Shown here in pieces: positions 47,410 to 61,700 of a DNA stretch of 64,000 nucleotides (its first letter is position 1; each line of letters starts with the position of its first letter). Origin of the DNA: Megaleporinus macrocephalus (lineage: Eukaryota > Chordata > Actinopteri > Characiformes > Anostomidae); contig CM038720.1 of NCBI GenBank assembly GCA_021613375.1, forward strand, positions 12,104,962 through 12,168,961. Reading direction: 5' to 3'. Position numbers and translations under genes: made by a program. The notes beneath the pieces are model-generated. The model worked only from the letters and a program-made list of their open reading frames with translations. It made no database searches and was not told where the DNA came from.

Positions 47410-50400
47410 AGCTGTCGACAGGGATTTTTATTGACAAGAATTGAGTCTCCAGCTCAGCTACAGTAAACCATGTTCAGTGAATTGTCTTAACAGCAAAGAA
47501 AGACGAGACCGGGTAACTGTGCAAAAACAATACATAGGAACGCAGCAGCAAACTTTCCTACAGCAGAGAGTCGTTCTAACATTTGAGGACAAAAATGTGG
47601 TAATACAAGCTCGTTCCACGATCATATCCACATGTAAGATAATGCGTCTGAGAATATTTAATACTGTATAAAATTCAAAACCGGCGTTGTCAGGTGTCAA
47701 CAATGCCAATGTCGTGAAGACTGTGCGGAGTGTGCTATACAAATGGTCCGTTATCCTTCATTTGATTGTCAGATTTGATGAATGGTTTGGAGAAAGACTG
47801 TCGATCGGTTGTAAAGATGCTAGCAGACGTATGGACGAGACTCTGAGACCCCAGTGCCTTATTTCCCGAGTCTTTACAGAGACGTATGGCATGGAACTCT
47901 TTTAGAATAAGGTTTGTTTAAAAATGACTCCAGAATACGTCCTGGTCTCAGTGTATGCCTATAACTGTCCATTTCCCCTCCTGACCTTTGACGCTTTCTT
48001 GGCGAACACAGTCACGTTTCGTTTTTTGTCCGAGGCCCGTGTGTAGTCTTTACCACCTTGGCCCCGCTCTTTGTCTCCTGGCCGGAACTCTCTGACAGGT
48101 TGTCTTTGGATCCGTTCTTCTTCTACGGCAAGAAAAACATAGGCATTTCTGAACCACTGTATAAAAACACCTCACAGCAACTGGTCTTCTGGCTAAACCC
48201 TCTGTTCAGATGAATGCTTACAGACCACGACCTGATCTTCCAAAATATCTGCAGCTGTGTGGAAAGGAAGCAGTACCAATGGTGGAATGGTATATACTGC
48301 AACAGTCCATACGTCCAACCAGGAGTAAATACATTGTGTTATATTTTAGGATGTGTCACATTTTTTATGAAAAGCTGTAGCTACGCATAAGGCGAACATG
48401 CAAAGCAAACATGGGAAAGTGAAGGAATGTGCATAGCTAGTGTTTCTGCGTAGTAATTCCCCGTCCCAGTCCTGGAGAGACCCTTTGCCAGGCATATTTT
48501 GTCATTTTCACAGTGCAAACACTTCCCAACTTCCCAAACTCTGTGCACAGGCTCCCTACCCTGGTCTTAGAGAACTGCTATTCGAATGAACTGTGTAATA
48601 AACAACAAGCAAGTGTTCAGAAAGATAGTTTTAAAGAATAACGATAGTTTAAAGAATAAGGGACTGCAATAGTTCTGTGCAGATTAAAGATATTTCCTAG
48701 AACTCTATGGCCATGCCAAGAACCATTTAGGAACCTCTGCTGTGCATCGTATCTTAGGAATTACTTATTAAACACTCAATTTAAAGTCAGTATCTACACA
48801 ATCATACACAATCTTGTCAGCATCAAGGAGCCAGTAATCTTGCTTGTTCCAAAATCTAAACTGTTGCCAATTATTATTGACACACTAATACAAATAGCTA
48901 CAAATACAAATAGCAGTGTCACTGATGTGAAGCACCACTGTTATAAAGCACCAGACGCTTCTTGAGTGCTAACAGTGCCCACTTGTGGACAAACCTTGAG
49001 CCTGCTCAATACGAGTGAGGCATATGAAATTAAGTACTACATATCTAAAACAAAAAAACAACTAATCTTTAAAATGGGTCTTTAGCTTCACTCCAGCTTT
49101 AGGACATTGTACCTTCAGGAATGAGCGCTAGATGAGCACAACATTAACTCTGAGAATGGCAAGCGATGACGAGTCCTACGTCGTCAGCTGTTTGAATGTA
49201 TATGATATACATGAGTAACATTACTTGATTTGGACGCCACAATACACTGAACATACACTGCTGAGGTTGTAACCAGCTGTTTGCTTCTCCTGTGTACTGA
49301 TAAAGCAGATAAAGAAGTTAGCGTTTGTCAGCACTAGGCGTGTCTCAAACACTCACTGCTTTAATAAACCAGCCGAACACGGACCACAGAGTATGTGAGT
49401 ATTGAAATGACTTGAAATGAACATCCCGACTAGCAGCCATGGTAAATTGTTTAAGGTCTGCTGAATAATAGTCAGTGATTCAGGAGAAAATAAGCCAACC
49501 ATCTTTAAATGCATCACCACTGTTTATTCTCCGTTTAATACGTATCTGGCCGTGGAGCTGTTTAGAAGGATGCCAAGGCTTTTTAGGTGGGGTGAAATCT
49601 AACTTTATCTCTGTTGATCCAGTTTGCTTGCTTGCTTGCTTCCATGGCTGCTGTGTTTGCCTGCTAATTTGTTTTATATCTAGCAATCCGGGGCGTCGGA
49701 ATAGTACTGAGAAATAGGCAGTGGGCGGGATCTCAGCTCAAAAACAAACAGACTTGCTGGAACGCTCTATAGCTGAAATTTCAAAGGAGAACACACTGGC
49801 TGCATGTTTACTTCTCTGATGAGATATCCTGGTCATATAATGATGTGGTACTGTAAGTATATTACACTTTCCTCAAACATTGGAAAGTTTTGGGTATGAC
49901 TGGAATTTTTGTAACGCGTCTAAAAATAGGGATAAAAGAAAGTACTGAATAAAGTGTTGTTCAGGAATTTGTACTGAAGTCAAAGCATTGGTATCGTTAT
50001 TAAAACATTCCATATGCTATCCTGTTCTAGTTACACCAGAGAAAACAAAAACATGCCAGGCAGGGGTTCTTCGAGACCAGGACTGGGAAGCAGAGGTGGG
50101 CGTGACTGACCTGTGAGGGGGAGCTGCTGGACCCGGGCACGTCTGCGGTGCGGGTAACAGGGAGTGGGGGCACCAGATCGGTCCGAGAGCTAGAGTGAGG
50201 GTCAGGGGTGGGTGTCAAAATATACCGATAATAAAGAACAAAGGAACAGAAATAGACTGTGATGATTTGGATGTGAATGAGTTCAAGCGCTGGATCGTTT
50301 TTGCGCGGACCAAAACTGGTTGACTCCAGACTTACTTGACCTCTGAGAGGACGGACCTCTCGCCGTCAGAGCAGTGCGAGCGGCGGTACTGCCGGAAGCT

Positions 50401-51501
50401 CCGAGGAGAGTGAGAGTGCCGGATGCGGATGGGATCACCTTGGGTTCTGCAACGAGATACGTGCGGTTACTCAGGCTTCGGAGCGGCTAAATGTTAAATG
50501 TTTCCATGCCCTGATGTGCAAATGCACTCGGCAGACTGAGAGAATCTTAGAGCATTGAATTTATAGCGTGTCTCACCGGGGATGGCTCTGGAGATGCAGC
50601 GTACTGAATTATTAATATTGCATTATGAACACCTTTGTGTGGTGAAGAATACAAAGAAGGAGAAGCAGTGACCCAGTTTAGCAGTGAAGATGCTCTATTT
50701 TACACAAAACGGCTCATCCTGTTCACACAGTTCAAATAAATTATTTACAGTGTGTGGGATAGAGGCCTTTGGCTTCCAAATTGAAGGCCTTACAAATCTA
50801 CAGTAGAAGCAAATGCTCAGCTTTGATTTGAAGTGAGAACAAGGTATAGTAGAAAGCCCCAAGGCTTAATCCCTTCCATAATCTGTGTTTCTGAGGTTAC
50901 CCTAAAAAATAGTGCGTCCCATTAGGGCTGGGGCAACGTGTCGATTAGCATACGATGGCCGCACCTACTGAAAGCATGGATTTATCTGGATCGCAAGCTG
51001 CAGCTACAAACAATTATGGAAGTGTTTCACACAGAAACACAACAGTGTGGTGCTCTGTCAGCTCTGCACAGTGGAGATGATCACAACAGTACAACTGCTA
51101 CAGTACACGAGACCTTGAAGATCAAACATCCCGTAGAGCTTCATCAACACAGCAGCAGGACAGCACCTGTTTACCTGTTTATCTTATTTTAGCAGATTAT
51201 TTTAAGATTATTAACACGTGTAACATGTTTCTTTCAGTAGAATCACTTGAAAAGTCTCTTTGCTAACTGCTTCTTAATCGTCCAGTGTAGAACCTAAGAC
51301 TGTTCTCGATACCGCGGGAGCTTTAAAACACACGGAGCTGCTTCTCAAATGGCTTTCTGCCACATATATAGTCCACAAGTCCAGTCAGAGCGTAGACCCA
51401 TAGTCTTTTCAACCTTTTATAGATTGCTTTCAATTAAGGTACCCTTTAATACATTAAGTCTAGAATGGCGATGCATTTTCCTTGTGCTTTTGAGCCCCCC
51501 C

Positions 51502-51551
<50 letters not shown>

Positions 51552-54500
51552 ACCTAACACACTCACATTACAATAATCTACAAATTAGTTGTTAGATGAA
51601 TCGACTTAATCCATTAGGAAATTAATTATTAGCTGCAGCCCTACTTTCTGTAAAGCCACCTCAGAAGCTATAGCTTAGCATTCCTTTTCACATCTTTCTG
51701 GACTCTGAATGTAACTTTTTTTTTACATATATTTGCATACAGATAGATAATTTGGTGGCTCCTGGTCTTGCTCTTGGCCTTGGAACCGATCAGAATGTCC
51801 TCCACTCCTTTCCGCACACAGATTTCTCCCAGCAGAAAAGGCTGCTCAATTATATCCATTACCCGAGTCTTTCCAGTGACAGCCTATCAGCATGAACGAG
51901 GCACAGGAGAGATTGCTTCACTCACTCTACTTTCTTGTATGGAATCTCCTTGAGCTGTTCCTCCGTGAGGCCAGAGGGATCCACCAACTCCTTCCTGCAC
52001 ACAACCACATCATTACAGACATGACTGAGCACACCGAACACAGCATTATCAGAGTGCAGCTGGGCTTTAATGAATACTCTAGATGTTCATTCAGCACCGG
52101 GGGTTGTGTTTTGCAGACTGTATTCGGTGGGCAATGTAACAACCTTCTGGTTTATGGTTATCATGAACGATTACATCACGTGTCACTAAAGGACCAAAAC
52201 AATTTAGACTAATTATACAGAGCCTGTAAACAACAAGCATAGCGGCGCTGTCAAAAGAAAAACAAGCATCTCCAATTTTTCCATTTTTTTTTCTACATCA
52301 TTTAAACACGACAGCTGTTTTGTGTAAAAATGTTATGATGAATGGACCAATAGAAATGCTCCAAACAGCTTGGAAAAAAAATCTGGTTCCATTGACTTAG
52401 ATTGAAAGTAAAGTATGTTTTTGGTCTCTTTTTTGGAGATTGGATTTTTTTATTGGACAGCTACGATATATACTGATACTTTTAATTGTCGCTAGCTATC
52501 AGCCACTCTCTCACATAACAAATATGTTTTCTGTACAGTATGGAACAAAATAGACCCATATTCATTCCCTGTGTTATTTTATGTACTGCTGAGTATCTCT
52601 TTGAAATCAGTTCATTTCATTATTTAATGTAACGTGTTCATTAAAAATTTAGTTTTTGTCCCTAAATCATTATTTTAATTCTTATTTATTTTCTTCATGA
52701 ACAAAAAATGTTTACATATGACGCCAACTAGCAGGATAAAGCAGAAGATAATGGATAAATGTTTTAATAGGGCTATAAAGATTTGCTTATATTTGCTACT
52801 ATATAAAAGGTCTCTTATATAAACTCAGTTTTAAGTATTTGATTGAGAAATCAGAGATAGCTTGACTGGCTTTGGAGTGGCTGTATTACTAACTAAACTA
52901 AAAACTCTTGTTGATGTCATCTCAGTCCAGAAACAGTGAACTTATGAGTCTCTAAAAAACTTACTTGTGTAGAGAACAACAAATCCATCACAGTTGCCAT
53001 TTCAGAGAGTTTTTCTTTGGACAGCGGTGATATACAGTGCCCTCCATAATTATTGGCACCCCTGGTTAAGATGCGTCAAAAGCCTTAAAATAAATTCAGT
53101 TTTTATTGTGGAAACATACTGTCACACTGAAAAGTGTAGAAAAATGTAACCTTTAACTCAAGTAGAGTTTTAGGGGGAAAATAAAATCCCTGACTAAGAA
53201 ATAATATTTCTTCATAAAATCACCTGTTCCACAATTATTGGCACCCCTAACAATTCTTAGGAAATAAATGTAATTAAAGAATTTCTGTCACTTCTACAGT
53301 AGTTTACGAAGTTAATCAAAGTATGTAGGAACATTTAATTAGCAATTCACAACTTCTTGTTTCCCTGGGGTATAATTATGATGTGACACAGAGGCCATTT
53401 CTCTTCAACATGGGAAAGACAAAGGAACATAGCATTCAAGTAAGGCAGATGTGTGTTGACCTTCACAGGTCAGGCAATGGCTACAAGAAAATAGCCACTC
53501 GCCTACACCTGTCCGTATCTACTGTCAGAGGAATTATTAAGAAGTTTAAAACAACTGGAACAGTGGTAAACAAGTCTGGACGAGGACGCAACTTTATTTT
53601 GCCACCACGCACAGTGAGGAGGACGATAAGAGAAATAAAAAGTTCTTCAAAGCTCACTGTTACGGAACTGCAACAAATGGTAGCATCTTGGGGTCACGAA
53701 GTCTCCAAAACAACCATCAGACGCTATCTACACGCCAACAAGCTGTTTGGGAGGCATGCACGGAAAAAACCTTTTCTCACTCACAATCATAAACGTAAAC
53801 GTTTGGAGTTTGCTAAGCAGTACTGGAACTTCAACTGGGACCGTGTGCTTTGGTCAGATGAAACAAAGATAGAGCTTTTTGGCAACAAATGCTGTAAGTG
53901 GGTCTGGCGTAACACAAGAGCTGAGTATGCAGAAAAGCACCTCATGCCCACTGTGAAATACGGGGGAGGATCAGTGATGCTGTGGGCCTGCTTTTCTTCC
54001 AAAGGCCCAGGGAACCTTGTTAGGGTGCATGGCATCATGAATGCTTTGAAATACCAGGACATTTTAAAACAAAATCTGGTGGCTTCTGCCCGAAAGCTGA
54101 AGATGGGTCGTCACTGGGTCTTTCAGCAAGATAATGACCCTAAACATATGGCAAGATCTACACAGAAATGGTAGACCACACACAGAATCAAGCTCCTCCC
54201 ATGGCCATCTCAGTCCCCAGACCTTAACCCCATTGAAAACCTGTGGGGTGAGCTGAAGAGGAGAGTGCAGAGGAGAGGACCCAGGTCGCTGGATGATTTA
54301 GAGAGATTGTGCAAAGAGGAATGGTCGAAGATACCTCTTTCTGTGTTCTCCCATCTTGTGAAACATTATAGGAGAAGATTAGGTGCTGTTTTGTTGGCAA
54401 AGGGGGGTTGTACAAAGTATTAACATCAGGGGTGCTAATAATTGTGGCACACATTATTTGATGTTAAACAATTATTTCTTAATGTGGGATTTTTTTCCTA

Positions 54501-55674
54501 CTGAATAAATGCACTTGAGATAAAGGTTGGATTTTGCTCTTTTTTCCATCGTGGTCCTATATTATTTAAAAAAACCCTCAATTTATTAGAAGCTAAAGAA
54601 CACATCTTAACCAGGGGTGCCAATAATTATGGAGGGCACTGTATTAGCTGCATAGCTACAAACAACCGATTTCATTATTATGACTTTACTTTCCGGTCAT
54701 GCTGCTTAATTTCTTTTGCAAATGCTGAACTGAGAAACAATCTCAGTGATTGTATTTGCTTACAGCTCTTTTGTAGCAATGCTGTTGCATTTTTTTTTTA
54801 TTTTAATCTCGTTTTAATGTTTTCCCAAAAAATTTAATATCTTCCAGGCTTGTAATGTTGTATTTTTCTTATGTCGTCCGCGCTTAGTCTTTTAGGGGTC
54901 AGTATTGTAATGAATATTTCTTGCATATTATGGTGTCTTTTAAAAGCTTGTTTATAAAGATGGTCATACTGAATGCTACAGAGGTTACAAAAAGTTTATG
55001 GTGCAGTAAATCCCATCATTCATGGCAGGAACCCCCAAGAAAGCAGTCCAAACCCAGAAGATAACGACGGGGCCAGACAGATCACATGGGCCAGATGGAA
55101 CATGGAGGCAGGCCAAGCTCAAACTCTGAACTTGTTTCCTTCTTTATTTTGACGGCAAGAAAGGAAGTTACAACACTACAAAATAAAATAAGAATGGTGT
55201 TTTAACGTATGACTTACTGAATATGTTTCCATAACTGCTCCTTCGCCTGCACATCAGGACTTCTTCTACAAGACAAAGAAAGAAATATATATTTAGATTT
55301 ACAATTATACAAAAAATCACAAACATTATGGCATTAGGTCCTTATTTTCTGCTGCTGTAGGCCTCTACAACCAGCACCGCTCCCGGCGGACCACATACAC
55401 ATACACTTAAACTCTATACACTTGTAGTAAATGTAGTAACATAACAATGTGCAGTATTTTCCCAGTTACCCATGTACCATTCAGAGTTAATAAGCAATTA
55501 TCTGTAAATACTTATTATATACTGTACTGTTCATTTATCTATTATTTGTACTGAGTGCCTTGCTATCCCTTTGCTGCTGTAACGCTGTGAACGTGCCCAC
55601 TGTGGCACTAATAATAGTAATTTATATTCTATTTTATATACCACCCCCTTATCTCACATTCTGTGTACACCTAC

Positions 55675-55717
<43 letters not shown>

Positions 55718-58700
55718 TGTTATACCACCACATGTACAATAACCTCAAATTCTTAGTCATTTCTGTTTTGCACTTTATGTAAATAACAATGTGTTTTGCA
55801 CTTCTGGTTGGATGCTAACTTCATTTCATTGGCTTTGTACCTGTATTTGGCACAATGACAATAAAGTTGAATCTAATTTTAAAAAATCTAATCTAATGAA
55901 GGATAATTATATCTTTACACGTGATCAATATATAATATAAAAGAGCCTGAACAGAAGCATCTGCCTCGCTTATTCTTCATGTCCATTTAGTGATTCCTGA
56001 GGTGCGTGTGTAAGAGTCGTAATAAGTGTGTAAGTGGCTTTATGTACAAAATATATACAAATAAATGGCATTATTATATAACCAACTTTAATTTATGCCT
56101 TATAAACGTTTTTCATTCTGTGCCTGTGAGAGACTATCTATGTAACTAGCTGCTTTGTATTGTGGCTGGTTCAGCAGTCTGGGTTGAAACACTTCAGCTT
56201 ATATCTTCAGCATGAATGCATGGAGCTTAACTGCTCCTTGCAAAATATTTGGCGCCCCTACTCACAGTGTTAACTTTTTTCACTTGGAAAATCAACACAA
56301 CATTATGGGTGTATCTCAAAACCTAGTGAGGGTCTACATAGGCAGCATTTTACATCATAGTATGCACTCCCGACATGTAGTCTGTTCCAGTTCTTAGATA
56401 CCTTAAACATGCTGTCTGAGGAACCTTATTTAGAGCTGATTTTAAGGAAGCATCAATCGCTTCCTCAGCCGCTAAACAATCCCATGATGCAAGTATTTTA
56501 TTTACAACTGTTCAACGAGTCATTGACCATTTAGCAGTTTTATTCTCGAGCCATTAGCATTTATGCTAGCGGAATTTTAAGCCTCGGGCTATTGTTTTGG
56601 ATGCCGGCTGGTAACTTAGCAACCAGCTAAGTGGGCGGGAACAAGCCGTGACACAGTCTCTCTCTAACTAGAGCATCTCAGTAATCTTTTTTATGAGGAG
56701 AGATGAGGAGAGAACGTGGATACTCACACAGCTGCCTACCTAGACAGCCTACTTACACACTCACTAGGTTTTGAGACCCTATCTGAGCGAACCTACACGC
56801 CTGTAAATAAATATGTCATGCCCAAAAATGATTTTTGGCAGTTTAGTTTTCATGGACCGTCATGCTTAAGACAGCAATCCGAGTACCCAAGTATACATTG
56901 TTGCCCTGATATGTTATGCTTTAGTCAGTGGTCTCCAAACGACATGCTCCTCAACCGCTAAGTAAGTGTCTTCACGATCCCTGACAGCCTGCAACAAAGT
57001 TCTGACAGCGTCAGTGATGGAGTTCTACAGTTTCTACAGTGTTTTGGTCCAAAATAAGACAATGTGATCAGCACAGATGCAGCAATAGGCAGCAGCTCAA
57101 TGGAACAGAGAGACAAACACTATTTTTGGGAAGGTGCTGAAGGTGCTGATGAATGACTCAAGCACAATGTCATGCTTTTCTTATATTTTTATATTCTTGT
57201 CTTGGCATCGTGAGTGGATCTTGTAGGTTGGAGTAATCCAAAATTTGGGCAACATTTGATTCACAGCATCTGGTAAAGTGTGATGTATAATAAGAGTTTT
57301 TGCGAGAGTCTTCAACATTTGCTGGTATTATAAAGGAAGACTGATCAAGAGAGGAGGAAAGAACTAGGAGTTCTGGGCGTCTTCTGCCTGTAGCTAGAAG
57401 GCCGGCCTGCCTCCCTTCCCCCGACGGCGGGGATTGTGAAATCATTGTCACAGGAATGGATGGTAAGAATGTGGATTTATGGGGCACAGGAATTTAAGGG
57501 AGGAGGGGTTTCAGGCACGTTCCTCCCCTCAAACTTCAGTTATTACGTAACTCCTTTTTGTGAGTTCAGACCCTGGCTGCAATGTTTGGTGGTGGTATGA
57601 GGGCAGACTGATTGAGGGAGGGGGATGAACTCTGAGAACTCTGGGTGGGGAGGTTTCTGCCTGGAGCTGGAGGATCGGACCCCCAGTTATTAAGAATAAA
57701 TGAAGAAACTGTTGAGCTTCAGGTTCAGGTCACTGGTATGGCTTCAAACTGCACAGCAGTGTAAATGTGGGGTAGGAGCAAGATCGACTGATCACAGATA
57801 CTAACGATCTGGAGCGATGACGTGAGCGCCGATGGTTGGGGTCATTCGGGGTTTTCTCCTTCTGTCTGCGAAGCACCGCCTCCCACTGAGGGCCCGAGTC
57901 TACCATCTCGTTCTCCTGACGAGACCTACAGCAAACACATACACAAACAATGTTTAAAGAATGGCAAACATTTCTACACTACAGTTCAGAAGTTTAGGTT
58001 ATACGGATTTTAATAATATTAAACAAATTTTGTAACCTGGGTACTACTTGTATGTTACTTGTATAGGTGATTCTAATTTGATGCTTCTGTCTTTGCACAT
58101 GTTTCAAATAATATGTAGCTGTAAAGATGGAGAGCATCAGGAATTAAGATATAATCAAATGTATATGCATAGTTGAAATAAATAACTGCCAACAGGCCAA
58201 CGCACAGTGTATATTATGAGTTTGGACCTGCAACATCTGGTGGTGGTACGAGGGTAGACTGATTGAAGGAGGGGGAAGAACTCTGAGAACTTGGGCGGGA
58301 GTTCTGAGAGGTTTTTGCCTGGAGCTAGAAGGCCAGACCCCCAAAAGAACTTCAGGATAAATTCAGAAACTGTTTAAGTTCAGGTTACTGTTATGCTTTC
58401 AAACTACACAGCAGTGTAAATGTAGGGTACAAGTTTGACACTTAATGTCTTTTAAATGTGCTACAAAAATAAAGAATTGTAGAATTTTTGAATCCGCCAT
58501 ATAAAAGACTGGGATCACCATATTCTTTCAAGCTACATGTGTAAAATTACATTTCTAACTTCATAGACTTCAGATAATTAGTATAAAGCATTAAAGAAAG
58601 TGAAGATATTGTATTGGAAGTGTAATTGACATGTTTGAAAAGTATTTTAAAAAAGTGTTAAATCTTGAATCACATAACCAAGAGATCACTGCAAAATTGT

Positions 58701-61700
58701 AATGAACCAGAGTTCACTTTTGCAGAGCCAGGCTTGCAAAGATTTACCCTCACATAGATCAGACCTGTAACTGGTGTGGTGGTACTCCTGCTGATTTAAC
58801 ACATATGTTCTGGGCATGTCACAAACTTCAGTCTTACTGGATCTCTATTTTTTAAATACTGTCCAAAATGATCAATGTCACCGTATCACCAACACCTTCG
58901 ATTACCATTTTTGGTACTCCTGATCTCCTTCTGGAGTGAACTTCTGAGCAATCTGATATTATCGCTTTTGACTCTCTCATAGCGCAGAATACTTTTACAG
59001 TGGAAGTCCCACAATCCCCCATCTTTTAACTCTTGGCTTACAGATATGATGATGTTTCTGAGGTTAGAAAAAAATTTGTTTCAGTCTGCCTGGGTCAACA
59101 GACCGTTTCTACTTGTGCTGGAATTCTTTTATTGAATATTTTGAGTCTTTGTCAGACCTCCTCACATACTGAGTTTAAAATTTGCAGCATAGCCTCTGGA
59201 TAAATATATATATAATAATTGCCCTTTACTTACCAAGGTGTTTTACCTATCATAATTTTTCTTCTCTTTTTTATTTATCTTTTTTTCCTACTCCCATGTA
59301 TGTATGAGAAATGTATTTAACTGAAATATTTATGTATGTATTTATTTCAAGCCTCACACAATTAAGACTTTCTTTCAATATTTTGATGGTGTAACGGGTT
59401 TGGGTGGGGTGGTGGGTTATTGTTCATTGTAATTTTGTGAAAAAGTAATAAAAACAAGTTTAAAATGCTTTTGTGTACATGGCTTAAAGTAAAAAATTAA
59501 ACAGTTAAAATTATTACTAAATAAAATTGAATACTAATTTATTACTACTATTTAATACAAATACAATTCCAAAAAAGTTGGGAGAACAGGTAAAAAAACA
59601 AACAAACCAGGAAGCAGTGGTGTGTAAACTGTCAGTTTTTGACTGAATACCTGAGATCTTTTATATTTTATCTTAATGTTAATTAGTAAATATACACTCA
59701 TTTAAAATTTGACAGGTGGTGCTATCGTGACTGGGTATAAAGGAACATTCATGAAAGGCTCAGTCGCCACTTCACAAAGAAGTGGGTGAGCGAACTGTCC
59801 AATAGTTAAATGACTGTAAGGAATTTAAGAACTTCAGCATATACAGTCCATAAAATTATTAAAAGATTCACAGAATCTGGAGAAAGTGGTGTGTGCAAAC
59901 GGCATGGCTGAAACCGACTTGCTTCTGTAAAAGATATAACCACATGGACTCTAGAATATGTGGAAAATCCTCATCAGTCAACACAGTTTCAGGGTATCTA
60001 AGAATGCCAGTTTAGACTACACAAAACAGAAGTCATATATTAATAACATCCAGAAATGCCACTGACGCCGCTGTGCTAAAGCTGAGACCAATGCAGAGTG
60101 GAAATGAGTGTTGTGGTCTATTTTGGAAATAATTGGTGTCCAATGAAGAAAATGATCATCCCGATTGTTATAAACGCAAAGTTCAAAAGCTGGCATCTGA
60201 CATGGTATTGGGGTGTGTTTGTGCCAGTGGCATGACTACATTGGTGAAGGCACCATTAATGTTGGGGTACATATACATTTTGGAGCAGAAAATGCTGTTA
60301 TCCAGACGATGTCTGTTTCAGAGACGTCTCTGCTCGTTTTTCAGCTGACCTCACGTCCTTAACAATTACTGAACACTGTTTAATGGAAATTTTTCAAAAC
60401 ATGCACTACAAATGTTATATTTGTTAATTAGCTAAAGTAGTATTCAGAGGTGTCAATTAACAAAGTACAAATACTTCATTACTTTACTTAAGTAGAAATG
60501 TTGGTTAATTATACTTTACTGGAGTAATTATTTTTCAGCTAACTTTTTACTTCTACTCCTTACATTTACACTCCATTATCAGTACTTTCTACTCCTTACA
60601 TTTACACTCCATTATCTGTACTTTCTACTCCTTACATTTACACTCCATTATCAGTACTTTCTACTCCTTACATTTACACTCCATTATCTGTACTTTCTAC
60701 TCCTTACATTTACACTCCATTATCAGTACTTTCTACTCCTTACATTTACACTCCATTATCAGTACTTTCTACTCCTTACATTTACACTCCATTATCAGTA
60801 CTTTCTACTGCTTACATTTACACTCCATTATCAATACTTTTCCCTTACATTTACACTCCATTATCAGTACTTTCTACTCCTTACCTTTACACTCCATTAT
60901 CAGTACTTTCTACTGCTTACATTTATACTCCATTATCAGTACTTTCTACTCCTTACATTTAAAACATAGCCTCGTTACTCCTATTTCATTTCAGCTTGTT
61001 TTCATTCATGTACATTTACATTCCAGTAAAGATTATTGATAAGATGTCTTTGAAGTTTGACTTTTTGCACCATTACAATACTTATAGACAACTAGTCATC
61101 ATATCTTCAGCTCCATGAAACACTTGTTAATGTTCAGTAGTACACAGATATGCTTCTTTAATATATTTACATTGTACTAAACTACATTCATTTTCATAGT
61201 CATGTGTGCTATTGCACTTTAGGCCTAAGCTTTTGTCTCTAATGGCATTTTTTCCTTACATTACTTTTACTTTTTATACTTTAAGTAGTTTTGAAAGCAG
61301 TATTTTTGAATGTGAATACATTTGACACCTTTAGCAATATTTATAACAGATGACTCCTACTGGGATAAGCACTTATAAACATTTATGTAGGGTAACGTGA
61401 GTTGACATATGTACTTATATGTAGACTTATGTAGTCTTATGAGCAGCACCCTACAGCAGAGTGTTACTGTAACTTCTCTGGAATTGGTTTTGTATAACCA
61501 GCGATCCCAAACTTTTGAACAGCAGAGTATCATTAACAAACATCTTTATGAACCAAAAACTGAATGAAACAACATTTCAGTGATTCCAGACTGAGGTGAT
61601 GGACAACCTGTGTCCTTGATCCTATTGACTTGGTAAACATTGCTCAGTAGCAGTGTTCACTATTCGCTATTTACAGCGGTTTCTATAGGAAGACCACCAA

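Noticed and set aside
51768..51870. Minus-strand frame [18 protein letters not shown]…
   Set aside because: It lies between two exons whose phases join without it. No suitable acceptor/donor pair was recognised, so it was treated as intronic.
51995..52142. Open frame upstream of exon 51994-51926 (…[10 protein letters not shown])
   Set aside because: The acceptor TGTGTGCAG|GAAGG at 51995 restores phase with exon 55265-55218, so the upstream residues are intron.
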